Source: Azolla caroliniana (taxonomy: Eukaryota > Polypodiophyta). From it: a stretch of 64,000 nucleotides of DNA. The stretch covers positions 16,864,001 to 16,928,000 of the forward strand of contig JBHGNT010000011.1 in the NCBI GenBank assembly GCA_043228905.1, given 5' to 3'. The notes below the pieces were generated by a model, which worked only from the letters and a program-made list of their open reading frames with translations, was not told the origin of the DNA and did no database searches. The position numbers were made by a program, and so were the translations under genes. Below are positions 1 to 11,527 of this stretch, one piece after another; positions within the stretch are counted from its first letter, which is position 1; each line of letters starts with the position of its first letter.

Positions 1-1839
1 GGATGTTTCTACGGTGAGCAGTCCCAACCGGCAAGAGATCGGTTAGCACTTGAGGAACCATCCGGTTATGGTGAGGATACCGAACCGGCAGAAGAAGAAG
101 TAGAGGAAACTGAAACCGGAACTGGCCAAGACCCCGAATCGGATTCGGATGAAGAGCAAATGGAGGAGCCGGTTACCGAAGCCCAGAGACGGAGATATCC
201 TCTCAGAGAGAGAAGGCCCCCCCGGAGATTTTCGGATGCAGAGCATGTGCTGTTGACCGATGAGGGGGAGCCAGAAAGCTTCGAGGAAGCTAATAGTGAC
301 ACCCACAACCGCAAATGGTTAAGTGCCATGCAGGATGAGATGGATTCCTTGCATGAGAACCATACGTACGAATTGGTGGAGTTGTCGAAAGGAAAGCGGG
401 CACTCCGAAACAAGTGGGTGTACAAGTTGAAACCGGGAGATGCCGACAACCCCCCGAGATACAAAGCCAAGATCGTGGTGAAGGGGTTCCAGCAGAAGAA
501 GGGCGTGGACTTCGACGAGATATTTGTCCCGGTAGTAAAGATGACCTCCATCCGGACGGTGCTGAGTATAGCGGCAAGCATGGACCTCGAGGTAGAGCAG
601 CTGGACATGAAGACGACATTCCTTCACGGTGACCTCGAAGAGGAGATCTACATGCAACAATCGGAAGGATTCGTGGAGAAGGAGAAGGAGCACCTAGTAT
701 GCCGGTTGAAGAAGAGCCTGTACGGATTGAAGCAGGCTCCCTGACAATGGTACCGGAAGTTCGACTCCTTTATGACCGATCAAGGGTACCACAAGACGCA
801 TGCCGATCACTACGTGTTTGTGAAGAAGTTCGAAGGAGGCGACTTCCTAATACTCCTTCTGTACGTGGACGAAATGTTGATCGTCGGACGGGACCAAGCC
901 AAAATACGGATGCTGAAGAAGGCTCTCAACCGAACCTTCGCAATGAAAGACTTGGGTTCAACAAGACAGATGTTGGGGATGCATATCATCCGGAACCGGC
1001 CAACGAAGCAACTGTGGCTGTCACAGGAGAAATACGTGACAAAGGTGCTTCGGCGGTTCAACATGTCAGATGCGAAACCGGTCGGATCGACACTTCCGGC
1101 AAACTGTAGGTTATCCGGTAAGCAAAGCCCGAAGACGAAAGCAGAGAAGGCGGATATGATGAAGGTTCCATATGCCTCTGCCGTCGGGAGCTTAATGTAC
1201 GCAATGGTGTGTACCCGACCGGATATAGGATACGCAATCGGAGTGGTGAGCCGGTTTATGATCAATCTCGGCAAGGAGCACTGGAACGTGGTCAAATGGA
1301 TACTCTGGTACTTGAAGGGCACTTCAAATATGTGTCTCTGATTTGGCTCCGGTAAACCTCAACTTGACGGTTTTACCGATTCAGACATGTTGGTTGATGT
1401 GGATACCAGTCGGTCTACATCCAGGTATGTAATGACATATGCAGGGGGAGATGTTTCGTGGCAGTCGAGGCTGCGGAAGACGGTTGCGTTGTCAACCACG
1501 GAGGCGGAGTACATGGCGGTTGTGGAAGCCGGCAAGGAAATATTATGGATGAAGGACTTAATCGGAGAGCTCGGTATTCGACAAGATGAATACCGGCTCT
1601 ATTGCGACAGTCAAAGTGCCATCCACCTTGCTAAGAATGCGGCCTACCATTCCCGGACGAAGCATATCCAGCGAAGGTATCACTGGATCCAAGAAAGCGT
1701 AGATGACCAGGAGTTTGCGTTGACGAAGATCCACACAGCCGAGAACGGGTCAGATATGCTGACCAAAGTACTGATACCCGACAAGCTGGATGCATGCCGG
1801 AAACGGATCGGTCTAGTAAGACATCCCATGCCAGAGTGA
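1..1839 (+). pseudogene. Copia element 1: 3' part of Gag-Pol (RT-RNase H), decayed
   Basis: This is the C-terminal half of a Ty1/copia Gag-Pol polyprotein, entering from the window edge. One frame (frame 1) reads from base 1 to the stop at 1837-1839 and aligns colinearly with the intact polyprotein at 11528-15604. The acidic linker after integrase comes first, then reverse transcriptase, then the RNase H block (STTEAEYMAV). Two in-frame TGA codons interrupt it, at 742-744 and 1339-1341; the second is a simple CGA-to-TGA change relative to the intact copy. The catalytic YVDD box reads YVDE (tac-gtg-gac-gaa at 862-873), so the second metal-binding aspartate is lost. The element is therefore dead by both truncation and active-site loss. 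It is the oldest of the three related copia copies here, and a later element split its 3' LTR. Confidence 0.93.
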
Positions 1840-2266
1840 AGGGGGAGTTTGTTAGGAAACAAGTCCCTCCGGATGGGAAATGAGAAGAACAGTCAGATTT
1901 GGAGTACCCGGCTACGGAAGACCCGATGAGAACCAGATGTGGTGTACCCGGCAAGCGCCGGATGAGGAGTACCCGACTACGGAAGACCCAGTGAGAACCG
2001 GATGAGGAGTACCCGGCATGAGCCGGTTGGTGAAGGCCCGGTGAGAAGTGCTCACCGGAGGAAGGGACATATTTGTAAATATGTTTTCTGAGAGTCCATC
2101 GGGGCTATATTTGTAAATAGCCGGAAAGTCATATTAGTATAAATATGACTTAGGGCAAACAGAGAATTGTGTTGTTGTCGTTCTTGTTGGCGCAAGATTA
2201 GAGCGCGTAATAGTGTACAGAGAGAGAGAGAGAGAGAGAGGAAGAGGTTGTTGTCTCTGTTGTAAC
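1839..2266 (+). mobile_element. Copia element 1: polypurine tract and left part of its 3' LTR
   Basis: The polypurine tract AAGGGGGAG (1839-1847) overlaps the polyprotein stop and is followed two bases later by the LTR start TGTTAGGAAAC at 1850. This is the same arrangement as in the two related elements downstream. The LTR contains several imperfect repeats of the type GAGTACCCGGC and a TATA-like TATAAATA near 2141. It is cut at 2266 by insertion of element 2 and continues at 7591. The promoter region diverges from the LTRs of elements 2 and 3, but the TATA area and the U5 part are clearly related. Confidence 0.85.
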
Positions 2267-2871
2267 TGTTGGGATTACGGTCCCTTCGGATGGGATGGTC
2301 GGATGTCGGAGATGAATGCCGACAAGCCCGATTGCGGTTTCGGAACCGGATGATGAAGACCCCGGCTTCGGAGCCGGATGACGAATGTACCCGGAGAGAG
2401 ATCCGGATGCGGGGACATATCTGTGAATATGTTTGCCAAGGGCCCTTGAGGCTATAGTTGTAAATAGCCCCAAAGTCATATGTGTATAAATATGACTTAG
2501 GGCAAACAGCTTTAATGTTGCTACTCATTTTTCTGTTTTGCCACTCAAGAGGAGTGAAGAGAGAGCAGCCGTGAGAGAGATAGAGCGTGAGAGAGGAAGA
2601 GGTAGACGCCTCTGTGTATTTCCGCCGCCTGTGGCGAGGACAGCGAGCTCAAGGTCGTCGCCTTGCAGCTCGCCATTGTATACTTCTCTGTGCATAGTTT
2701 TGGTTCGGAGTCTTGCACTCCCGTGGTTTTTCCCGTACAGGGTTTTCCACGTTAAATCGTGTGTCCACTTATTTACTTCTGCATTTCCCATTTTCTGCAA
2801 CAACGATTCGTGTGTTTCCTTGGTTGTGGCCGAGAGGTGAAGATTGGAAAGTGTCGATTAATTTTCCATCA
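2267..2871 (+). repeat. 5' LTR of copia element 2
   Basis: 605-bp long terminal repeat, TG...CA. It carries TATAAATA about 220 bp from its start, then GA-rich leader sequence. Towards the 3' end lies a near-perfect hairpin (arms GCGAGCTCAAGG and CCTTGCAGCTCGC) in what should be the transcribed R/U5 part. It is nearly identical to 6986-7590. Confidence 0.95.
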
Positions 2872-2874
2872 ATT

Positions 2875-2887
2875 TGGTATCAGAGCG
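2875..2887 (+). other. Primer-binding site (initiator Met tRNA), element 2
   Basis: TGGTATCAGAGCG begins three bases after the 5' LTR. Its first 12 bases are complementary to the 3' end of plant initiator methionine tRNA, the usual primer for plant copia elements. Confidence 0.9.
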
Positions 2888-2901
2888 GGCTGCTGCAGAA
2901 A

Positions 2902-5900
2902 ATGGAAGGCGGCGGCAGCGGGCAGCCGGGGATGATGGTGCTGAATGCGCAGAATTACGCCGACTGGAAGATCAAGATGGAGGATCTTCTGATTGTTCGG
3001 GACCTGTACGAACCGATTGACAGGTCGGAAATACCGAAGGGAGTACTTGAGTCGGAATGGAGGCTTCTGAACCGGAAAGCCGTTGCAACCATTCGGCAAT
3101 ACGTAGACGTGAGCGTTCTACAACATGTGGCGAACGACATCAACGCATATGAGATGTGGCGGAAGCTGTCGGGCCTCTACGAGAGGAAGAATGCGTTGAA
3201 CCGGACCTCCCTGATGAGGAAGATAGTGAACCTCAAGTACCGGGACGGCGAGAGTATGGTGGAACACGTAAGCACGTTCATGGGATTCGTGAACCAGCTT
3301 GCGGCGATCAAGTTCCCGCTGGAGGATGCAATGCAAGCCATCATTCTGATGTGTACATTGCCGGAAAGCTGGGAGAACTTGGTGGTGACTCTCAGCACCT
3401 CCTGCACGGAAGATAACTTGTCCCTACAAACGGTAAAGACAAGTATTTTGAACGAAGAAGCGCGTCGGAGAGATAAAGAACCGGCCTCCGACTCGAAGGC
3501 GCTGCTTACCGAATCGGAACGGGGAAGACAATGGAACCGGAGTCCGCAAAGACGGGAGAAGTCGGGGACCCGGTCGCAGTCAAGAGGAAGACCCACATGC
3601 TTCCACTGTGGGAAGCCGGGGCACTTCCGGAAGAATTGTCGGCATTACCGAAAGGACAACGGAGCCGACGACACCGATTCGAAGAAGTCACCGGAGAGAA
3701 ACGGTGCATACCGGGGAGCCACGGACCGGAGAGGTCCGGATCGGCGAGGGCAGGACCGGAAAGGAACGACGGCACTCGCGGCAAGTGAGGAAGAAATCAT
3801 GCTCATCACCGAAGAAGGTGAACTAAACATTGCCGGCGATGAGACGACCTGGGTGGTCGATTCCGGAGCATCGTTCCACCTGACTCCGGTGAGAAGATAC
3901 TTCTCATCCTACACAGCCGGTGAGCATGGCTGTGTTCGGATGGGAAATGAAGGTACGTGCCGGATTGCCGGCATAGGAGACGTGTGGTTGACAACCCCGA
4001 CCGGATGCAAAATGCTGCTGAAGGATGTCCGACACGTTCCGGAGGTTCGATTGAACCTGATTTCGGCCGGGAGGCTAGACGATGAAGGCTACACAGGCAG
4101 CATCCGGAACGGCGTAATGAAGTTCAGCAAGGGGAGCCTGATAGTGGCTCGGGCCCGGAAAGTCAACACACTGTACCTTATGAATGCCTGGTTGTGTCCG
4201 GAAGAGTTGAACGTGGCAGCCGACACTGCCGGTGAGCTGTGGCACAAGAGACTGTGCCACATGAGTGAGAAGGGGATGAAGAGGCTTGCAGAAGACAACC
4301 TTATTCCAGTGAAGCATGTGCACCTGGAGAAGTGCACCGATTGCCTGGCCGGTAAGCAGAACCGAACCTCCTTCCATTCAAGGCCACCGACGAGACGTAG
4401 CGCACCATTGGAGTTGGTGCACACTGATGTGTGTCAGGTAGAAACGAAGTCACATGGCGGAGCCCAGTACTTCGTAACATTCATTGATGATCACAGCCGG
4501 AAGCTGTGGACGGCACCGTTGAAGACAAAGGACCAAGTGTTGTGCGTCTTCAAAGAACTCCACGCGAGAGTGGAAAGGGAATCCGGCAAGAAGCTGAAAG
4601 CGATACGAGCGGATAACGGAGGGGAATACCGGGGGCAGTTCCAGGAGTACTGTCGCTCGAAGGGAATCCGGCTCGAGTTTACTGTGCCGAAGACGCCGGA
4701 ACTAAACGGGCTGGCCGAGAGGATGAACCGGACCATAATGGAGAGGGTCCGGAGTATGCTGGCGCATGCGAAATTACCCAAGGGGTTTTGGGCTGAGGCA
4801 ATGTCGACGGCGACATACGTGATAAACAGATCACCCTCAGTACCTTTGGACGGAGACACGCCGCAGAAAGTGTGGACCGGTAAGGAAGTGTCCTACCGGC
4901 ATCTGAAGGTGTTCGGGTGTCTCGCATACGTGCATGTGGCAAAGGACCGGAGAGGAAAGCTAGATCCAAAGACCCGGCCATGCATATTCCTCGGTTACGG
5001 CGACGATGAGTTCGGCTACCGAGTATGGGACCCGGTCGACAAGAAGATATTCAGGAGTCGAGACATCATCTTCATGGAGGACAGGACACTCGCCGACTGG
5101 GAGTCGGAGAAGAAGATGAAGAGCTCCAAGTCGACTTGTGAGGATCAACTCTACGAGGAGCAGTCCCGATCGGCAAGGGACCGGTTAGCACTCGAGGATC
5201 CGGCCGAAGACGGTGAAGAAACAGAACCGGCCGAAGAAGATGAAAATGATACCGGAACCGGCCCCGATCCCGAAATGGATTCGGATGAAGAAGAATCGGA
5301 AGAACCGGTTACCGAAGCTCCGGAACGGAGATATCCTCTAAGAGAGAGAAGGCCCCCCCGGAGATTTCCGGAACCAGAGCACGTGCTGCTAACCGACGAG
5401 GGGGAGCCGGAGAGCTTTGAAGAAGCAAAGCATGACACCCAGAGCCGCAGGTGGTTGAGTGCCATGCAGGACGAGATGGATTCCCTGCATGAGAACCACA
5501 CATATGAACTTGTGGAGTTGCCGAAAGGAAAGCGGGCACTTCGAAACAAGTGGGTGTTCAAGCTGAAACCGGGAGATGCCGGAAACCCCCCGAGATACAA
5601 AGCCAGGATCGTGGTGAAGGGGTTTTAGCAGAAGAAGGGCGTCGACTTCGACGAGATATTTGCCCCGGTAGTGAAGATGACCTCCATCCGGACGGTGCTG
5701 AGCATAGCGGCAAGCATGGACCTCGAGGTAGAACAGATGGACGTGAAGACGACATTCCTTCACGGTGACCTCGAAGAAGAGATCTACATGCAGCAACCGG
5801 AAGGATTCGAGAAGAAAGGGAAGGAGCACCTGGTATGCCGGTTGAAGAAGAGCCTTTACGGACTGAAGCAGGCTCCCCGGCAATGGTACCGGAAGTTCGA

Positions 5901-6975
5901 CTCCTTCATGACCGACGAAGGGTACCTCAAAATGCAGTCCGACCATTGCGTGTTTGTGAAGAAGTTCGAAGGAGGAGACTTTCTAATACTCCTCCTATAC
6001 GTGGACGACATGTTGATCGTCGGACGGGACCAGGTCAAGATACGGATGCTGAAGAAGGCTCTTCACCGAACCTTCTCAATGAAGGACTTGGGTCCGGCGA
6101 GACAAATACTAGGGATGCACATCATCCGGGACCGGAGCAAGAAGCAGTTGTGGCTGTCACAGGAGAAGTACGTGACAAAGGTGCTTAAACGGTTCAACAT
6201 GTCGGAAGCAAGACCGGTCGGATCGACCCTCCCGGCAAACTGCAAGCTGTCCAGCAAGCAAAGCCCCAAGACAAAGGCTGAGAAGGAGGACATGATGAAA
6301 GTGCCATATGCCTCTGCCGTCGGAAGCTTGATGTACGCAATGGTGTGTACAAGACCGGACATTGGATACGCAGTCGGAGTGGTGAGCCGGTACATGAGCA
6401 ATCCCGGCAAAGAGCATTGGAACACGGCCAAGTGGATACTCCGATACCTGAAGGGCACGGCAAACGTGTGCCTCCGATTCGGCTCCAGTAAGCCCGAACT
6501 CGACGGCTTCACCGATTCGGATATGTCGGCTGATGCAGATACCAGCCGGTCCACATCAGGGTATGTGATGACGTATGCAGGGGGAGCTGTTTCATGGCAG
6601 TCGAGGCTGCAGAAGACGGTTGCGTTGTCAACCACGGAGGCGGAGTACATGGCGGCTGTTGAAGCCGGCAAGGAAATAATATGGATGAAGGACTTCATTA
6701 GAGAGCTCGGTATCCGGCAGGAGGAGTACCGACTCTACTGCGACAGTCAGAGTGCAATCCACCTTGCGAAGAACGCGGCCTATCACTCCCGGACGAAGCA
6801 CATCCAGCGAAGATATCACTGGATCCGGGAAAGGATAGAAGACAAGGAGTTCGTGCTGACGAAGGTCCACACGGACGAGAACGGGTCGGATATGCTGACC
6901 AAGGTGCTCACACCCGACAAGCTGGAAGCATGCCGGAAGAGGATCAGATTGGAGAGACATCCCATGCCGAAGTGA
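2902..6975 (+). pseudogene. Copia element 2 Gag-Pol polyprotein with a single in-frame stop
   Basis: Copia polyprotein of 1357 codons in one frame, broken once by TAG at 5626-5628 (codon 909), where the intact relative has CAG. The start is taken at 2902, 15 bases after the PBS, because the same MEGGGSGQP start is kept in element 3. Domain order is UBN2-type Gag, CCHC zinc knuckle (CFHCGKPGHFRKNC, from residue 233), aspartic protease (VDSGAS), GAG-pre-integrase zinc region, integrase core, then RT and RNase H. The stop falls just before RT, so a truncated Gag-PR-IN product could still be made, but RT and RNase H would need readthrough. The rest of the frame is open and close to element 3, so the nonsense change is probably recent. 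Confidence 0.95.
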
Positions 6976-6983
6976 AGGGGGAG
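6975..6983 (+). other. Polypurine tract of element 2
   Basis: AAGGGGGAG overlaps the polyprotein stop codon and lies two bases before the 3' LTR. It is the expected plus-strand primer site. Confidence 0.85.
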
Positions 6984-6985
6984 TT

Positions 6986-7590
6986 TGTTGGGATTACGGT
7001 CCCTTCGGATGGGATGGTCGGATGTCGGAGATGAATGCCGACAAGCCCGGTTGCGGTTTCGGAACCGGATGATGAAGACCCCGGCTTCGAGGCCGGATGA
7101 CGAATGTACCCGGAGAGAGATCCGGATGCGGGGACATATCTGTGAATATGTTTGCCAAGGGCCCTTGAGGCTATAGTTGTAAATAGCCCCAAAGTCATAT
7201 GTGTATAAATATGACTTAGGGCAAACAGCTTTAATGTTGCTACTCATTTTTCTGTTTTGCCACTCAAGAGGAGTGAAGAGAGAGCAGCCGTGAGAGAGAT
7301 AGAGCGTGAGAGAGGAAGAGGTAGACGCCTCTGTGTATTTCCGCCGCCTGTGGCGAGGACAGCGAGCTCAAGGTCGTCGCCTTGCAGCTCGCCATTGTAT
7401 ACTTCTCTGTGCATAGTTTTGGTTCGGAGTCTTGCACTCCCGTGGTTTTTCCCGTACAGGGTTTTCCACGTTAAATCGTGTGTCCACTTATTTACTTCTG
7501 CATTTCCCATTTTCTGCAACAACGATTCGTGTGTTTCCTTGGTTGTGGCCGAGAGGTGAAGATTGGAAAGTGTCGATTAATTTTCCATCA
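6986..7590 (+). repeat. 3' LTR of copia element 2
   Basis: 605 bp, the same length as the 5' LTR with about three substitutions. It ends CCATCA and is followed directly by the second GTAAC target-site copy (7591-7595). Confidence 0.95.
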
Positions 7591-7853
7591 GTAACCGCCG
7601 CCTGTGGCGAAGATCGTGAGCACGAGGTCGTCGCCTACATGAACTCACTGTTGTAACCATTGTGATATAGTGATAGTTTGGAGTCTGTGGACTCCCGTGG
7701 TTTTTCCCTCTCAGGGTTTTCCACGTTAAACATCCTGTGTTCTCTTCTCTCCTTTGTGTCGTGTGTATTCATTCCCGTTTTCTGTGTTTGATCTTAGACT
7801 TGGTTGTGGCCGAGCGGTGTTCATCGGAGCGTGTAGTTCCTGTCACTACCTTC
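7591..7853 (+). repeat. Right part of the split 3' LTR of element 1
   Basis: This resumes the element 1 LTR after the GTAAC target duplication. It matches the U5-side of elements 2 and 3 loosely: GCCGCCTGTGGCGA, ACTCCCGTGGTTTTTCCC, GGGTTTTCCACGTTAAA and GGTTGTGGCCGAG all appear in the same order. The right end is not sharply defined; by alignment with the relatives it should fall at about 7845-7853. Confidence 0.75.
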
Positions 7854-7887
7854 ATCGTGAAGGCATAGTGATGGGCCATGTACTCGT

Positions 7888-8315
7888 TGTAGCCGAGCTT
7901 AGTTACAAGGTTCTTAGCTCTAGACGAGCTTTGAAGTTTTTCGCTCGCCGATGTGAGCGCCTTCTTTACTCCGGGTGTCGCATGATGGGTACACCAAACT
8001 CACTATCTAGCGAGTGAGCTGACGCATCCGAATCACTGTTGTCGGGGTGGTCGACTTCGTATTCGGGCATCTTACCTTTGCCTTTGTCCAAGGTCATACT
8101 TGTAGCCAAGCTTAGTGAAAGGGTTCTTAGCTCTAGACGAGCTTTGAAGTTTTTCGCTCGCCGATGTGAGCGCCTTCTTTACTCCTGGTGTCGCATGATG
8201 GGTACACCAAACTCACTGTCTAGTGAGTGAGCTGACGCATCCGAATCACTGTTGTCGGGGTGGTCGACTTTGTATTCGGGCATCTTACCTTTGCCTTTGT
8301 CCAAGGTCATACTTG
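7888..8315 (-). repeat. 213-bp tandem duplication at the 3' edge of a copia relic
   Basis: Two head-to-tail units (about 7888-8101 and 8101-8315) have a period of 213 bp and only scattered substitutions. The unit contains part of the acidic linker between integrase and RT of the adjacent minus-strand copia relic, so a piece of that coding region was duplicated after insertion. On the coding strand the frame is closed by a TAA at 8181-8179 inside the unit. Confidence 0.85.
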
Positions 8316-9640
8316 GTCGCGACGTGCGTGGGTCGTGCGAGGGCTCTTGTGGCCCACTTAGCTTTGTCGTAATTTGACTTTCTTTGAACATGTGTTTGAA
8401 GTGATCTCCATCTTCTACCTCTTGTTCGGCGGATTCTGGGTCGAGTGGAGTCGGAGTTGAAGTTGTCTCTGGCGCGTACCAGGATGCGGACTCGTCGAAG
8501 ACCAAGTCTCGACTTACCCGAACCGCTCGGGTAGAAGGGTTGTAGCACTTGTATGCCTTCTTCTCGGATGAGTATCCTATGAGGATACATTCCTCCGACT
8601 TCGCGTTGGGCTTCTGTCGTTGTTCGTTCGGGATGCGTATATTCGCAATGCTTCCGAACACCTTGAGGTGCGACAGGATTGGCTTCCTTCCGACGAGGAG
8701 CTCGTATGGAGTTAGCTCATGCACTCCATTAGTGGTGCACCGGTTCATGAGATAGACAGCCGTGGATGCCGCTTCGGCCCAATAGAAGTTCGGCATGTGC
8801 TTATCATGCATCATGGCGCATGCTACCTCAAATATTTACCGATTCTTCCTTTCGGCTACGCCATTTTGTTGGGGTGTGTGTTGGCACGAGAATTCTCTCC
8901 GAATGCCTTCACTTTGGAGGTAGGGGGTGAATTGATCGGAGAAGTACTCCTTGCCTCCATCCGATCGTAGGCATCGAATGTGCAGACCGGTTTCTTTTTC
9001 GACTTGGCCCTTGAGCTTTTGGAAGTGGGAGAACACTTCGCTCTTCTTCTTCATTGGGAAGATCCACGCGCAACGCGATTAGTCGTCGATGAAGGTGACA
9101 TAGAATCGGCATTCGCCGATCGTCGGCGTTTGAACCGGTTCCTATACATCCGAGTGTATGATGTCGAGGAGGCCTTTGCTCGCATGGCTCTCCTTCGGGA
9201 ATGGGAGTCGATGTTGTTTGCCAAGTTGACATGCTTCGCATACTCGGTCGACTTGTTTTGACTCGAATGTCAGAAGTCCGATGAGGACTCCCTTTGTTTG
9301 CATTGCTCGTAGCCGTTGGAGGTTTATGTAGCCGATTCTTTTGTGCCACAACTCGATGCTTGTCTTAGTTTTGAGACCTTTGGCATACATGGCCGATTTC
9401 ACCTCGTTAGAATCGAGAATGAACATGCGACCATCTCTCTGTCCCTTGGCTATGAGTCGGCCATCTTTCTCGATGAAACAACCTTCGTTGTTGAAGCAGA
9501 CTTGCATGCCTTGCTCCACGATTTGGCCAACGGAGACCAAATTCTTCGTTATTGTGGGCACATGCAAGACATATTTTCTCACCCCAACTTGTGAACCAAA
9601 AGTGAAGGCATTCCTTATATTCGAATTGAACCATAGCCCC
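8100..9640 (-). pseudogene. Relic of a different copia lineage (GAG-pre-integrase and integrase)
   Basis: Reading right to left in one frame, this codes for the end of the protease region (TITKNLVSVGQ), the GAG-pre-integrase zinc block (ELWHKRIGYINLQRL ... CEACQLGKQ), the integrase core (FIDD; SDGGKEY; NGVAERKNR) and the post-integrase region (FYWAEAASTAVYLMNR; LKVFGS; GYSSEKKAY). At least three in-frame stops interrupt it: near 9144 (TGG-to-TAG type), in the FIDD segment near 9078, and after RKNR near 8838. Gag, protease N-terminus, RT, RNase H and LTRs are missing. It differs clearly in sequence from elements 1-3. It is an old fragment with no remaining function. Confidence 0.9.
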
Positions 9641-9649
9641 TAATACCCC

Positions 9650-10889
9650 AAGTACTCAAAAATAATTTGGAAATGGGGCATAGTTTCATTGTTCTCCATA
9701 TGTGCAAAAACCCAATTGAATGAAGATAGTCTTATTCTAAAAATTTAAAGACATCCACACTAAATTGATATACCTCCAAACCATTCTAGCCATCGGGCAT
9801 GAAAGAAATTGATGCCTACTATGTTCCAATTCCATTGAACAAGAGAAATGCATCCCTCTAGCAATGCCTCTTTTGTTTAGTGCATCCCCAAATGGTAAAG
9901 CTACAACCATAGCTCTCCAAATGAATATCTTAGCTCATAACATCAATCAAGAACACTAACTTACCTTGATCATATGAAACCACTAGGTAATGCGCTTACG
10001 AAAACTCTATATCTTTATAGCCCTTTCTTCCACCTACTTATGTTTGCCAATCAAGTTTTGATAAGCATCATTTGTTGAGATCATAGTCAATCTCCTATTT
10101 CCAACAAATGTCCAATTAAGCTCTTGAGATCCCCCATCTTAATCAGGATTGGTTCATACCATTATAATGATCCTTTATCCCAAATAAAGGTATAACCTTT
10201 TGGAATACGAAATGTTGATCTTGATGTTTAAAAGGCCATTAATATTCTTTGTGACATCAACATAACATCCTTGACTGTTACCAAACCCAATCCAACCATC
10301 CGATTAAATTGAAGGTTAAGAAATGGTTTATCTTCCCACCTCAACAACCTTAATGTCACCAAAACCTCTGTTTTGGCACATTCCTTTTCTTGTGGAGGAT
10401 GCCATTGCATAAAATCTAACATACTTTGTCAAAATGTCAACCAATGATTAACTATCAAAGACCCTACACACTTGACATCCCTTTCAAAATTAAAGACATT
10501 CCACCAATTAACATCAATCGTCATGTTTCCAAGCTTAATTCCTATCTTCTCTATGAAGTATGCCACCATTTCCGTTGAACATAAATCGAATGAAAGTAAA
10601 TCAATGAGCCACCATAAGCTCATATAAATTCAATATTGATGTCCCACCAAGATGATTCAGAGTACAAACATGACCCCATGCCAATCATGACATGGAACTT
10701 TACTCTTTTATCTTCCATAACAACATCCGTTTTGAGTATGACACCATTTCAAGAGAGCTTTCTTTGACCATGGTAACAAGGGAAGATAATAAGACACCAT
10801 AGAAACCGTAATTGATTGGACAACCTTAAGCCGTACATGAAAAGGCCAGAGTTGAGACCTCCAATACATAAACTTATACTCCAATTTAT
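9650..10889 (-). pseudogene. LINE ORF2 relic, left part (3' side), degenerate
   Basis: This is AT-rich DNA with many stops. Adjacent to the element 3 insertion, the minus strand still reads as the post-RT region of a plant LINE (KLEYKFMYWRSQLWPFHV, then VVQSITVSMVSYYLPLLPW). It directly continues the RT relic that starts at 16229. Further left, short open stretches (10623-10429 and 10422-10228, minus) keep tryptophan-rich LINE-like text but I cannot assign domains. Between about 9650 and 10200 I see no recognisable coding remnant. Confidence 0.6.
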
Positions 10890-11498
10890 TGTTGGGATTT
10901 CGGTCCCTTTCGGATGGGATGGTCGGATATCGGAGATGAATGCCGACAAGCCCGGTTTCGGTTTCGGATCCGGATGACGAAGACCCCGGCTTCGGTGCCG
11001 GATGACGAATGTACCCGGAGAGCGATCCGGATGCAGGGACATATCCGTGAATATGTTCGCTACGAGCCCCCTGAGGCTATAGTTGTAAATAGCCCAAAGT
11101 CATATAAGTATAAATATGACTTAGGGCAAACAGTTTTTCTGTTGCTTCTCATTTTTCTGTTTTTCCACTTTAGAGGAGTGAAGAGAGAGCAGCCGTGAGA
11201 GAGAGAAAGAGAGAGAGCGCGAGAGAGAGAAAGAGGTAGACGCCTCTGTGTATTTCCGCCGCCTGTGGCGAGGACAGCGAGCTCAAGGTCGTCGCCTTGG
11301 AGCTCGCCATTGTATATTTCTCTGTGCATAGTTTGGTTCGGAGTCTCGCACTCCCGTGGTTTTTCCCGTATAGGGTTTTCCACGTTAATCCCTGTGTATC
11401 GCGTCTTTCTCTGTATTTCCTATTTTCTGCTACATTGATCCGCGATTAATCGGTTGTGGCCGAGTTGAGAAGGTGAATCCAAGCGTTGATTCCCAACA
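10890..11498 (+). repeat. 5' LTR of copia element 3
   Basis: 609 bp with inverted ends TGTTGGG/CCCAACA. TATAAATA lies at 11109-11116, followed by a GA-rich tract (11170-11240) and a GC-rich hairpin (11277-11307). This LTR should supply the promoter and 5' leader for the genomic transcript. Confidence 0.96.
11109..11116 (+). promoter_or_regulatory. TATA box in the LTR of element 3
   Basis: TATAAATA lies 219 bp into the LTR in a short near-palindrome (AAGTCATAT ... ATATGACTT). The same block is preserved in elements 1 and 2 (near 2141, 2486 and 7205), which supports it as the LTR core promoter. Confidence 0.65.
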
Positions 11499-11501
11499 AA
11501 C

Positions 11502-11514
11502 TGGTATCAGAGCG
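11502..11514 (+). other. Primer-binding site (initiator Met tRNA), element 3
   Basis: TGGTATCAGAGCG starts three bases after the 5' LTR. It has a twelve-base match to the complement of the initiator Met tRNA 3' end. Confidence 0.92.
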
Positions 11515-11527
11515 ACTGTTGCAGAAA

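Larger units (their letters stand above)
2267..7590 (+). mobile_element. Copia element 2 (complete, Tnt1-like structure), nested in the LTR of element 1
   Basis: This is a full-length LTR retrotransposon with a 5' LTR (2267-2871), primer-binding site (2875-2887), Gag-Pol (2902-6975, one nonsense codon), polypurine tract (6975-6983) and 3' LTR (6986-7590). Both LTRs are 605 bp and begin TGTTGGG and end CCATCA. By eye they differ at about three positions, including gat/ggt near 2332 and the GGAG/GAGG pair near 2376. The 5-bp target duplication GTAAC flanks it at 2262-2266 and 7591-7595. The insertion site is inside the 3' LTR of element 1, a diverged relative. The low LTR divergence implies a recent insertion, though older than element 3. 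Confidence 0.96.

Noticed and set aside
2538-2840. Open frames of about 100 codons in the LTRs (also 7257-7559, 10914-11198, 15639-15923)
   Set aside because: They lie in LTR promoter/leader DNA, are duplicated only because LTRs are duplicated, and resemble no protein.
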